Both the position numbers and the translations under genes were made by a program. Below the pieces are notes generated by a model, which had not been told where the DNA came from, made no database searches, and worked only from the letters and a program-made list of their open reading frames with translations. Below, one piece after another: positions 17,482 to 26,068 of a stretch of 37,629 nt of DNA. Source of the stretch: Aggregatilineales bacterium (lineage in GTDB: Bacteria; Chloroflexota; Anaerolineae; Aggregatilineales; Ch27); NCBI GenBank assembly GCA_029976025.1, contig JARKNX010000183.1, positions 1-37,629 on the forward strand, given 5' to 3'. Numbering within the stretch: the first letter of the stretch is position 1; each line of letters starts with the position of its first letter.

Positions 17482-17520
17482 ACGGGGTGCGCTGCAATGT
17501 GTAGCGCACCCCGTTTTTTA
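17482..17520 (+). terminator. Intercistronic terminator between binding protein and permease
   Basis: A perfect 12-bp stem (17482-17493 with 17503-17514, GC-rich core GGGGTGCGC) has a 9-nt loop and is followed by a run of six T (17514-17519). It sits 21 bases after the SBP stop and directly before the permease ribosome site. It fits an attenuating terminator that yields more binding protein than permease. Confidence 0.9.
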
Positions 17521-17537
17521 AGGAGGGAAGAGGGGCT

Positions 17538-18404
17538 ATGACTTCCAGTGACGCAAAGGGCAGGATCGGCAGATCACGAGCGTTACCGTTCACCGATCGG
17601 CTGGCGAATCTGCCTTACTGGCTGCTGTTCGCCATGCTGCTGGGCGTGCTGATCCTGTGGTCTATCCTGACCGATGAGGCTTACCGCACGATCTTCGATC
17701 GCCTGGCTACCGGTATTCTCGTCACCATCTACGTCACCCTTATTGCCTATTCGTTATCTCTCATCCTGGGGCTGCTGATCGGCCTGGCCCGTGTCTCGAA
17801 GAACAGGGTTATCTACCAGATCGCCACGTTTTATGTCGAGATCGTGCGTGGCGTCCCCATGATTGTGCTGCTGTATTACATCGCCTTCGTTGGCGCGCCT
17901 GCTCTGGTGGAGGGTATCAACGCGCTTGGCAAAGTGATGATCCAGGCCAATATACTGCCGACGCTGGCCGAAGGGCTGACCAGCGCGAAAGTGCGTGACC
18001 TGGATTACACAGCGCGCGCTGTTATGGCGCTCACGCTTGGATATGCCGCCTTCCTGGCGGAGATCTTCCGCGGCGGGATTGAATCAATCGATCGGGGCCA
18101 GATGGAAGCGGCCCGCTCGCTAGGTATGAGCTACTGGCAGGCGATGCGACACGTGATTCTGCCGCAGGCTATCAAGCGAATACTTCCCCCACTCGGCAAT
18201 GATTTCGTCGCTATGCTCAAGGACTCGTCACTGGTATCGGTCCTGGGCGTGCGGGATATCACCATGCTCGGCAAAGTGTACTCAACCAGCACCTTTCGCT
18301 TCTTTGAAACATACAACGTCGTCGCGTTTCTGTATCTCTCCATGACTATTGTGCTCTCGCTGGCCGTGCGCTACATGGAAGAACGCATGAAGACCGACAG
18401 ATAA
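17538..18404 (+). CDS. Polar amino-acid ABC transporter permease (HisM/GlnP type)
   Basis: This 288-aa inner-membrane protein has about five or six hydrophobic segments. The first is at ~29-44, and a long N-terminal permease helix follows ([25 protein letters not shown]). The EAA loop that contacts the ATPase is clear at about residues 192-225 ([15 protein letters not shown], then [19 protein letters not shown]). The motif [14 protein letters not shown] is typical of PAAT-family permeases. It imports the ligand delivered by the tandem binding protein upstream. An AGGAGG site precedes the ATG by 11 bases. No ATP-binding gene follows; the next gene is convergent, so the ATPase must be encoded elsewhere. 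The permease presumably acts as a homodimer. Confidence 0.93.
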   Translation: MTSSDAKGRIGRSRALPFTDRLANLPYWLLFAMLLGVLILWSILTDEAYRTIFDRLATGILVTIYVTLIAYSLSLILGLLIGLARVSKNRVIYQIATFYVEIVRGVPMIVLLYYIAFVGAPALVEGINALGKVMIQANILPTLAEGLTSAKVRDLDYTARAVMALTLGYAAFLAEIFRGGIESIDRGQMEAARSLGMSYWQAMRHVILPQAIKRILPPLGNDFVAMLKDSSLVSVLGVRDITMLGKVYSTSTFRFFETYNVVAFLYLSMTIVLSLAVRYMEERMKTDR

Positions 18405-18405
18405 A

Positions 18406-18440
18406 ACGCCCGGCGAGGCTCCCCCACCGGGCGTCTGTTT
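18406..18440. terminator. Bidirectional terminator between permease and A2M genes
   Basis: The stem ACGCCCGG (18406-18413) / CCGGGCGT (18427-18434) has a 13-nt loop and starts 2 bases after the permease stop. The plus-strand tail is CTGTTTCC. The minus-strand tail is TTTATC, so it may also serve the A2M gene. Confidence 0.65.
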
Positions 18441-18474
18441 CCTGTCTGAGCGCCGCCTTACTGGCGCTTATATC

Positions 18475-21400
18475 CTACGACTCAGCAGGCTGCACCGTGA
18501 ACAACGAGCCTTCACTACGACCGAACACCTCAGGGAAGTAGAAGGCATAGGCATGCGACGGCATAGTCTGGAACTCACCAACGATGCTGGCCCGCACCTG
18601 GTACGTGTAAACATAGGTGCCGGCGGGCAGATAGTCAGCGTACAGATTGACCTGCTCATCGCGCATCTCAGTATGGTCGAACCACCACCAGCCCCAGAAC
18701 CAGTAGTACGGCCTGTTATCCCACTGCGGTTGGAGGTTGGGACCGGCCACCTGCTGGCTGGTCGTCAGGAGCGATGTATCCACTCCCTCAGTTCCAGCGG
18801 GGATTGGATCCTCCAGCACGAAGAAGTAAATGTCCTGCGGCGCCGTGATCGTCACCCGCACGGTGATGATATCCCCGATAGCGGCCGTGTCGATGCGGGT
18901 ATCCGGGTCATCAGCCGCGAAGTACTCGCGGGAGACAGTGATTCCCCGGCTGAGCGCCGGCGTTTCCGCAGCCGGCAGCCGCAGATTGAGGTGCGTTGTG
19001 TAGTACAGCGCGCCCTTGCCCTCACTGCGGGCGATGACTAACCGGTTGACTTCATCGCGGAGCAGGTCCTGAACGGCTACCTGAACAGCCTGCCCATCCC
19101 GGACCGTCTCTGGCGTCACAATGGCCTGCGCCAGCGACGACCGGTTCAGGCTGACCGAGTAATCGTATTGACCCTGCAGCTCTCCAGTCCGGACCATCCA
19201 ATCCGTCAGGGCGATGATAGCCCACACATTCTCCTGCGTCGTCTCCCAGTGATCGCCCTGGCGGGCCACCATCAGCCAGCGCACGACGTTGGGCAGCAGC
19301 TCGCTCTCCGGCCTCGCCTGAATCAGCGCGTCCAGCACCACCGCCGTTGTGCGTGTATCGCTGGCCCAGTTCCACCAGTCACGGCTGCCTTCCTCCCAGT
19401 GTGCTCCAGTCGCCGACAGGATAGCGCCTGTCACGAGATCGCTCGCCAGATCAGCAATCGCGGAGTGGCCGGGCGCAGTCTTCTGGAAGGCCATCAACAG
19501 GTAGGCGCGGCCCATGTAAGACATCTTGAGGCGGTACTCATACAGCGCCATATACTCGTCAGGATTCCCCTGCCCGCCCTGAGCCAGGACGTAGAAATAG
19601 AACGCCTGTCGGTTGAGCCGCCACGAAGACGTATCCACAACCGGGCGGATCAGATCGGCCCGGACGAAGTTCAGCGCCCGATCGATTATTGTTTGTTCCA
19701 CGCCGAAGCCAGTTCCCCGCGCCTCGATCAGGCCCAGAGCGGCATAGGCAGTCACCAGCGGATCGCTCTCCATGCGGCTGAACCAGCCCCACCCACCATC
19801 AGGATTCTGGGCCAGGGCCAGCTTCTGCACAGCTTCTTCAACCGCCGTATGCAGATTAGCTTCCAGGACAGGATCCTGAAGCCCCAGGTCCCTCAGGGCG
19901 CTGTAGGTGTACACATTAGGCAGAAAGCGGCTGACCGTCTGCTCAATGCACTGGTGCGGATAGTTGCGCAGGAAAGTGAAGGCGCTCGTTGTCGTAGCCG
20001 CCAGAGATGGATCAACGTGAACCGTGAGATTGCCTCGCGTATCATCGAACCGGGATGGCAGGCTGATAGTCTCCGTCACGGAACCGCCTTCGGCCAGCAT
20101 GCCGCCTGTGCCCACGGTATCGGGCGCGGTGTAGCGATAGACCGGGATTGTGTTATCGGGGCCGGAAGCCAGAGTTGGCTTGGTGGCGTCCTGATACCCA
20201 TCCTGCCCGATTGCGATGAAGGTCAAATCAACATAGCGTACATCCTGCACGGTGGCCCACCACTCAACCCGCCCGCGCGAGGCCGGCTCGATTGTGACAG
20301 TCTGCGTCGCCGGGCTGTCGAGGGTCACGCCGTCGAACTCCAGCGTCACCGCGACTTCCTGGGACTGTTCCGTATTGTTATTGACCACCGCCGCCAACTG
20401 CACGCGATCATCCACCACGAAGAAACGCGGCGCAACGGGCCGTATCAGCAGCGGGAGCGTCGCCACAATCTCCGTTGTGGTCTGGCCTACCCGCGTATCC
20501 GCAGTCAGGCCGCGCGCGTCCAGCGTCCAGGTGGTCAGATTATCAGGCAGGTTGAGCGACACTGTCGCGTGGCCGGTCGCATCAGTGATCACATGCGCTT
20601 CCCACAGCGGAGTCTGCTCAAAGTTCTCGCGAACCACGACTGATTGCGCTGCCGGGCCACCCTTCGCCTCTTCCATCGGGGCTGGGACAGCGGCAGTCAA
20701 AGTAGGGACCGTCATACCGCCCATCATCCCATCCAGCTCGGCGGTAGCACCAAACATTGCCCGCTGTACTTCCACAGCCTGATCGGTGATCCGATCCAGA
20801 AGGCCGGTCAGCGAGATATCGGTATACACATAGTCGCCCTGCATACCGTAGAAGGTATCCACCATCGTGCCGCTGTTCGGCGGCATCAGTGACAGGATCG
20901 CTTTATCCGTCAGCGCCACGCCGAATTCCGCCTGGACCGGCTCGCCGTTCGCATCCACCGCCTGCACATCAAAAGCGACGTTCTGGCGGGGCTGAGCCAG
21001 CCGGGCGGTGGGCGTCACCGTCACGGTCAGCGTATGGGCAGCTGGCGCCACATTCACAGCGATACTGCCGGTGCGGTAGTCGGGGTTCAGACTCTCTCCG
21101 TCAATTCCCTTGACAACAGTCACATCCACATAGGCGGTCGGCACATGGGCTTCCGTGATCGGAAGCTCGTATAACAGGGTGGAGCCTTCTACCGATAACA
21201 CTTCGTAGCTCATGACGCCGGCGCGCTCCACGCTAACGAGCACCGTGGACGCCGCCGCAAACGGAATAGGGATGAGAATCTGGGCGGTGTCGCCGACATT
21301 ATACGAGTCCTGATCGGCGATCAGATCGATAATCTGCGACGGCTCACCCCACCAGACAGGCCGGCTGCCGGTCACCCAGAAACGCAGGGTGCTGGTATTC

Positions 21401-24339
21401 GAGCGTTCATACTCGTCGAGCGCCTGCGCTTCTACGCGGAAGATACCCGCATTTGGCGGCGTGAAGGTGTAGGTCGCTGTGCCATCAGCGCCAGCGAATA
21501 CCTGCGCGGTTTCCACCGGGATTTCCTCCCGCGACCAGGTGTAACGCCCGAACTCACCCTCAATTGGGACGCGCGACCAACGGATTTCAATCACGGTCAG
21601 GTCAATTCGCTTTTCTGAGAGCGGCGCGCTCTGAGTATCGACCGCGATCAGGCTGATCTCCATCGGCTTGCCTTCCTGGCCGAAGTAGCGGTCTGTCCGC
21701 AGGCCAACGTAGACGTTAGCCGGGTGTGCCAGCACCGTTGAGCGCCCGGAAATCGCCTGCTGGCTCTCATCAGTGACCGTTGTCTCCACCGTGATCTGCA
21801 TCGGCGAGAGCATCGGAGCGCGGGTATTGGCTGTGGTGATCATGAAGCGGCCATTTGCATCGGTTGTGGCCGATCCATCGCCGATATACTGGTAGAAGTA
21901 TTCCGAGTTCTCGTTGCGGAAGGAGTATCGCCCGGGGCCGGTATACTGGAAATAAGCCGGCTCTCCCCAGGCGCTCCAGCTCAGCCTGGCATCATTCACT
22001 GGCCCGCCGAAGTAGTAACTGGACTGGACCAGAGCATTCAGGTCCCGCCCCTGGAAGATCTCATCTTGCTCCGGCGTAACCGTGACCTCGAATTCCGGCA
22101 CGCGGAATTCGGCGATCGTGAAGGACACATAAGCATCGTCGGCCATGATATACGCATCGCCGAGCGGGGCATCCTCAGGGAGTAACAGCTCCCCGCTGAA
22201 GGTGCCGAAATCCGTCAGCGCCATATCCTCTTCAATCAGGCGTTGGCCGGTGGCAGAGGAGTTAATGGTGACGCGCACTGTCCGCATATTGGGGACACGA
22301 TAATCCATATCGTTTCGGTCGCGCAGGACGCCCCGGAAGTAGACAGTCTCACCCGGCCGGTAGATCGGACGATCAGTGTACAGATATCCCTGCTGGCCCG
22401 GAAGGTTAGCAGCGCTGGAGCTGTACCAGAGGCCGTAGACCCCCACACCTTCTACCACCACATAGGTGAACTGATCATCGTAGGGCAGAGCGACTGGAGC
22501 GCGGAACATGCCATCAGCGCCGGTCGATCCCCGAGCAATAGCCTGGTTGCGCTGATATATCGTGACCGAAGCCTCGACCACCGGCTGCGCTGACGGCATA
22601 TCTGTTACCCAGACCAGCATCTCGTCCGGCGTGCGTTTGACCGTGATATTAGCCGATACAACCGCCAGGGGGAACTGGTACAACTGCTGATCCGGTGCGC
22701 GCATCACAATCCAGTAGAATCCCCGCGGTAGTTGTCCCCCCTGCTCCGAAGCCAGCAGGACTTCTCTGGTCACGCCATCGCGCCCGCCGGAATCCAGTGT
22801 CTCTGTCCACTGTCGGACCAGATCATTCGGCCCAACCCAGAATGGAATCTGATCCCAGTAATATCCCTGAATAGCCGCCGGGAACAGAGTTTCATTAACG
22901 CGGTATAACTCGAATCCGACCGTGGGCGTGCCGCTGACGTAAACCGGAATGCGAGAATCCGTTCGATACGCGCCTATGAGCGACAGGGAGGTATTGCTGG
23001 TGACCGGATAGGCCCGTGACGGAAGCTCGCCGGTTGTGTAGGTGAACGTGTAATCCGTCGTGATCGGGTTGCCGTAGATATCCTCGGCCCCCGCCAGAAA
23101 CGTGATGCTGTACCGGGTATCAGGGAGCGCGTAGAACTGCAACCCCAGCGATCGATCGTCCCAGACGGAGGGAGTCCACTCTGTCTCCGGCTGGATAATC
23201 ACCCGGTCGGCGAAAGTCTCCGCGTTCATAGGCGAGCGGAAGGTAATACTGGCGCCCCGGCCCGGCCTCACTCCCGACTCGCCATTGGAGGGCGAAGTCC
23301 TCTCAATGCCAGGATGCGGCACAGTGGAGAACGGCACCGACTGCCCTCCGTCGAGGGTCGCTTCACCGGTGGCATTGCGGGCGCTGGAAGCGAGATTCAG
23401 CACATATGAACTCTCGATCCGGAGCGTCCCGGTTGGCGCAAATGTGAGTCGCGTATCTCCGTCGGCCCAGACAAAGGTGCCCTGCACTGGCTCGCCGCCG
23501 TACAGCAAACTGAAAGCCGCTTCTGTGCTGGCCCGGTCCATCGGCTGGCTGAACGTGATAACCATCTGGCGATCCAGCCGCACTCCCTGCTCGCCCGATG
23601 AGGGGCTTATAGAGAGAATCTGCGGAGGGAGCGTCCGGAATGACCAGCGGAAATCCGTCTCCAGGACAGCGCCCAGGGCCGTCGTCAGGCCGGCGGAGAC
23701 CGTCACCGTATAGGTCGTGCCTCCCCTCAACGACTCGGAAGGCGTGAACTGATAGATAGAAGTGTTCAGCCATTCGCCCTGCCCCGCCACTGCCGGCTCG
23801 ATCACAATCGGCGATGAAAGCCCGGCCAGGTCGGCTGTAGAGACCAGCGGCACAACGGGCCGATTGAACGTCACCACGATCCGGGCGTCCGCTGCAACAC
23901 CCTCCGCGCCCGCTTCTGGCATGACCCCCGTCACAATCAAGGCTCCAATGGTTCTCACTTCGAATGAGACCGGATCAGTCAGGGTCAGGCCATCGCTGGA
24001 AGCAGCACTGGCGCCAACGCTGGCCGAATACACCTGCGCTCGCGGCCAGCCGCCCCCGGGCACAAAGTTCACAGTCCGATCATCAGCCCACGTGAAAGAG
24101 CCAGACAGGGCCGGTTCGAATGTGAACGCTGCTTCCACACTGCCCCGATCCATTGGCTGATCGAAGGTGACCGTCAACGGCTCATCTGCCGACAACTCCA
24201 CACCCGGCAGTGGCCATATATCAATCACGCGCGGCGGCGGGAGACTCTCATTTCCCTGCGCCTGAATCCTGGAAACGCCAGTAATCAGCAACCCCACCAG
24301 TAAGGTGGCTACCAGAAGGTAATACGATTTTAGTGCCAT
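18475..24339 (-). CDS. Bacterial alpha-2-macroglobulin with N-terminal Big_5 domains and intact thioester
   Basis: This ~1954-aa secreted protein acts, by family knowledge, as a broad protease trap: bait cleavage triggers covalent capture through an internal thioester. The start at 24339 (MALKSYYLLVATLLVG) gives a clean Sec signal peptide with cleavage near RIQA|QG; an in-frame ATG at 24366 would add 9 residues. Four SbsA/Big_5 Ig-like units occupy roughly residues 35-435 (recurring 'VTFxQPMDR' strands). The macroglobulin MG2 signature TDRPIYRPGETVYFRG starts at ~655. The A2M domain (LWEAHVITDATGHA) lies ~1300-1400, and the thioester C1464-I-E-Q1467 in YPHQCIEQTVSRF is followed by an alpha-alpha-barrel region (NPDGGWGWF). 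There is no lipobox, unlike E. coli YfhM, and no pbpC neighbour. It appears monocistronic. Confidence 0.94.
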   Translation of the reverse strand: MALKSYYLLVATLLVGLLITGVSRIQAQGNESLPPPRVIDIWPLPGVELSADEPLTVTFDQPMDRGSVEAAFTFEPALSGSFTWADDRTVNFVPGGGWPRAQVYSASVGASAASSDGLTLTDPVSFEVRTIGALIVTGVMPEAGAEGVAADARIVVTFNRPVVPLVSTADLAGLSSPIVIEPAVAGQGEWLNTSIYQFTPSESLRGGTTYTVTVSAGLTTALGAVLETDFRWSFRTLPPQILSISPSSGEQGVRLDRQMVITFSQPMDRASTEAAFSLLYGGEPVQGTFVWADGDTRLTFAPTGTLRIESSYVLNLASSARNATGEATLDGGQSVPFSTVPHPGIERTSPSNGESGVRPGRGASITFRSPMNAETFADRVIIQPETEWTPSVWDDRSLGLQFYALPDTRYSITFLAGAEDIYGNPITTDYTFTYTTGELPSRAYPVTSNTSLSLIGAYRTDSRIPVYVSGTPTVGFELYRVNETLFPAAIQGYYWDQIPFWVGPNDLVRQWTETLDSGGRDGVTREVLLASEQGGQLPRGFYWIVMRAPDQQLYQFPLAVVSANITVKRTPDEMLVWVTDMPSAQPVVEASVTIYQRNQAIARGSTGADGMFRAPVALPYDDQFTYVVVEGVGVYGLWYSSSAANLPGQQGYLYTDRPIYRPGETVYFRGVLRDRNDMDYRVPNMRTVRVTINSSATGQRLIEEDMALTDFGTFSGELLLPEDAPLGDAYIMADDAYVSFTIAEFRVPEFEVTVTPEQDEIFQGRDLNALVQSSYYFGGPVNDARLSWSAWGEPAYFQYTGPGRYSFRNENSEYFYQYIGDGSATTDANGRFMITTANTRAPMLSPMQITVETTVTDESQQAISGRSTVLAHPANVYVGLRTDRYFGQEGKPMEISLIAVDTQSAPLSEKRIDLTVIEIRWSRVPIEGEFGRYTWSREEIPVETAQVFAGADGTATYTFTPPNAGIFRVEAQALDEYERSNTSTLRFWVTGSRPVWWGEPSQIIDLIADQDSYNVGDTAQILIPIPFAAASTVLVSVERAGVMSYEVLSVEGSTLLYELPITEAHVPTAYVDVTVVKGIDGESLNPDYRTGSIAVNVAPAAHTLTVTVTPTARLAQPRQNVAFDVQAVDANGEPVQAEFGVALTDKAILSLMPPNSGTMVDTFYGMQGDYVYTDISLTGLLDRITDQAVEVQRAMFGATAELDGMMGGMTVPTLTAAVPAPMEEAKGGPAAQSVVVRENFEQTPLWEAHVITDATGHATVSLNLPDNLTTWTLDARGLTADTRVGQTTTEIVATLPLLIRPVAPRFFVVDDRVQLAAVVNNNTEQSQEVAVTLEFDGVTLDSPATQTVTIEPASRGRVEWWATVQDVRYVDLTFIAIGQDGYQDATKPTLASGPDNTIPVYRYTAPDTVGTGGMLAEGGSVTETISLPSRFDDTRGNLTVHVDPSLAATTTSAFTFLRNYPHQCIEQTVSRFLPNVYTYSALRDLGLQDPVLEANLHTAVEEAVQKLALAQNPDGGWGWFSRMESDPLVTAYAALGLIEARGTGFGVEQTIIDRALNFVRADLIRPVVDTSSWRLNRQAFYFYVLAQGGQGNPDEYMALYEYRLKMSYMGRAYLLMAFQKTAPGHSAIADLASDLVTGAILSATGAHWEEGSRDWWNWASDTRTTAVVLDALIQARPESELLPNVVRWLMVARQGDHWETTQENVWAIIALTDWMVRTGELQGQYDYSVSLNRSSLAQAIVTPETVRDGQAVQVAVQDLLRDEVNRLVIARSEGKGALYYTTHLNLRLPAAETPALSRGITVSREYFAADDPDTRIDTAAIGDIITVRVTITAPQDIYFFVLEDPIPAGTEGVDTSLLTTSQQVAGPNLQPQWDNRPYYWFWGWWWFDHTEMRDEQVNLYADYLPAGTYVYTYQVRASIVGEFQTMPSHAYAFYFPEVFGRSEGSLFTVQPAES

Positions 24340-24462
24340 ATCAGGGAAGCCTTTCGCTACAATCATCTCTGACTCACGCTAACAGGACGTCAGATGCTGT
24401 TAGCTGGTTCCCAAAAAGCTGTTGATCCGCCTGTTCAGCAACTAATCATAGTGCATAAATGC

Positions 24463-24498
24463 AAAACCGGCGTCGGTAGGCTCCCTGACGCCGGTTTT
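24463..24498. terminator. Terminator downstream of tpx
   Basis: A perfect 12-bp stem AAAACCGGCGTC (24463-24474) / GACGCCGGTTTT (24487-24498) has a 12-nt loop and begins 28 bases after the tpx stop on the minus strand. T-runs flank both sides, so it could work in both directions; here it separates tpx from the A2M gene on the same strand. Confidence 0.8.
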
Positions 24499-24526
24499 TG
24501 CTGGCTGACGAATATGCCAGCAGTAG

Positions 24527-25039
24527 CTATACGAGGCTGCGCGCCTTGGCCAGGGCAGCTTCGAAGTTCACCTCGTCCACGATAACCGGCACGTACTCGG
24601 CATACTGAATAATGTTGTCACGGTCCAGAACAAAGACCGACCGCTGGTTGATACGCCACTCGACATCATGGACGCCGTAATCATCGGAGAATTTCATATC
24701 GCGGTAAGATGAAAGCGTGACCACACGATCGATACCTTCCGCTCCACACCACCGCTGCTGTGCGAACGGCAGATCGGCGCTGATGGTCAGGATCACGACA
24801 TCCTCTCCGAGCGCAGCAGCTTCCTGGTTGAAGCGGCGGGTCTGAGCAGCGCATACGCCCGTATCCAAAGAGGGCACGACACTCAGAATCTTGATCTTCC
24901 CCGCGTAATCAGCGAGCGTCTTGATTGACATGTCGTTAGCGACCAGTCTGAAATCCGGAGCCTTTTCCCCAACTTTCAGCATCTCCCCGCGGATTTCATG
25001 TTCCTTATCGCCAACTTTCATACCCGGTCGATTAGCCAC
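24527..25039 (-). CDS. tpx: Thiol peroxidase (atypical 2-Cys peroxiredoxin)
   Basis: This 170-aa cytosolic peroxiredoxin reduces H2O2 and organic peroxides with thioredoxin as the usual reductant. The peroxidatic C63 lies in VPSLDTGVCAAQTRRFN and the resolving C98 in PFAQQRWCGAEG; the 35-residue spacing is like E. coli Tpx (61/95). The GTG at 25039 is chosen as start because AGGAG lies 6 bases upstream (25046-25050) and the length then equals the family norm. An in-frame ATG at 25069 lies before that ribosome site and is unlikely. The gene is flanked by a terminator downstream and ~105 bp of AT-richer sequence upstream, so it is probably monocistronic. It fits defence of oxygen-sensitive PFOR and Fe-S fumarase in the same cell. 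Confidence 0.95.
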   Translation of the reverse strand: MANRPGMKVGDKEHEIRGEMLKVGEKAPDFRLVANDMSIKTLADYAGKIKILSVVPSLDTGVCAAQTRRFNQEAAALGEDVVILTISADLPFAQQRWCGAEGIDRVVTLSSYRDMKFSDDYGVHDVEWRINQRSVFVLDRDNIIQYAEYVPVIVDEVNFEAALAKARSLV

Positions 25040-25069
25040 AATATGCTCCTCTCGCCAAACAACATTCAA

Positions 25070-25100
25070 GACTATTTATGTAAGTAATCCGGATTGTAAA
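25070..25100 (-). promoter_or_regulatory. Possible tpx promoter
   Basis: On the minus strand a TTTACA hexamer (complement of 25095-25100) is followed 16 bases later by TAAATA in an AT-rich segment ahead of tpx. The -35 matches 5 of 6 consensus positions and the -10 only 3 of 6, so this is a weak call. Confidence 0.3.
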
Positions 25101-25144
25101 CAGCTGCGCAGAGGATTGCCAGATTTCTAACGCATTTCTGAGAG

Positions 25145-26062
25145 TCAGCCTTCCAGCGGGGCCAACGCCTGATCGAAGAACCCGATCACGTGTTCCGTGA
25201 ACACTGTCTCGCCCGCACTGACCAGATAAGTGCCGTGATCCGCCCCCGGCACGTACCACAGCCGGACATGCTCCGGGTTATCTGCCGCAGCCGCACGCGC
25301 GCCAGATAGCGTCACGTCATGCTCCCCGTAGACGAGGAGAACCTTGCGAGGCGCGATCTGGGTAAGGGCTTCGATCAGGCGCAAATCGCTCAGGCTGAGG
25401 CCGGTTGCGGCGCGGTAAGCTGCCCGCGCGCCCCATTGAAACAGCGTCATGAACAGATCGGACGGCTCGCCAATGCCCAGAGTCTGGGGTCCGTAATCCA
25501 GGTATCCCCCTTCAGCCAGCACCGCCCGGATCGTCGGTGCGCGCGCAGCGGCGAATAACGCGCTGGCCCCCGCCTGGGAGAAGCCATGAGCGCCGATACG
25601 GGTCATGTCCACATCTTCACGTCCGCTGAGGTAGTCCAGAGTCGCCAGAATATCTTCGGCTTCCCAGATGCCCAGGCTGTGCGGCGCCATCCCCATACAG
25701 GGCCGACCGTCGTAAGTCAGGACGCTGTAGCCATTCCGCACCAGTATCGCGACTTCATGGAGCATGCCGCCCCGATCCTGACTGTAGGCCGGGGGGACAA
25801 TGATGGTCGCCCCGTTCGTCCCCCGGAAGAAATAGCCGGGATGGCTGAAGCCGGTCCGCATCGGGATCAGCGCCTCTTCCGCTGTCAGGCCGAAATCCTG
25901 CGGGCGCGGGCCTGGTGCGCAGGGCGGATGGGTGATCCCCCACAGAGAAAGCCATCCCAGTCCCGCGGGGATCAGGACAATCACCAGGATGGCAACTGCC
26001 AGCAACAGCCCAGCCCGGCGAATCAGACGCCTCGAGTTAACGGATACAGATTCAGGCATCAC
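25145..26062 (-). CDS. Membrane-anchored alpha/beta hydrolase
   Basis: This ~305-aa protein starts at GTG 26062 or ATG 26059. One strong N-terminal transmembrane segment (residues ~16-40) follows the basic stretch RRLIRR, suggesting a signal anchor with the hydrolase domain outside. The catalytic triad is recognisable: nucleophile S162 in AHGFSQAGAS, D249 in LLVYGEHD and H276 in VPGADHGTY. The fold resembles dienelactone-hydrolase/acyl-peptidase-like esterases; the substrate is unknown. The start lies only 6 bases after the stop of the GTPase gene upstream, so the two are an operon and probably coupled. No lid or propeller domain is present. Confidence 0.85.
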   Translation of the reverse strand: MMPESVSVNSRRLIRRAGLLLAVAILVIVLIPAGLGWLSLWGITHPPCAPGPRPQDFGLTAEEALIPMRTGFSHPGYFFRGTNGATIIVPPAYSQDRGGMLHEVAILVRNGYSVLTYDGRPCMGMAPHSLGIWEAEDILATLDYLSGREDVDMTRIGAHGFSQAGASALFAAARAPTIRAVLAEGGYLDYGPQTLGIGEPSDLFMTLFQWGARAAYRAATGLSLSDLRLIEALTQIAPRKVLLVYGEHDVTLSGARAAAADNPEHVRLWYVPGADHGTYLVSAGETVFTEHVIGFFDQALAPLEG

Positions 26063-26068
26063 CCATGG

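Noticed and set aside
19168..20643. Long open frame (491 codons) opposite the A2M gene
   Set aside because: It lies fully antisense to conserved A2M sequence including the thioester domain; its composition is that of a GC-rich shadow frame with no family signature.
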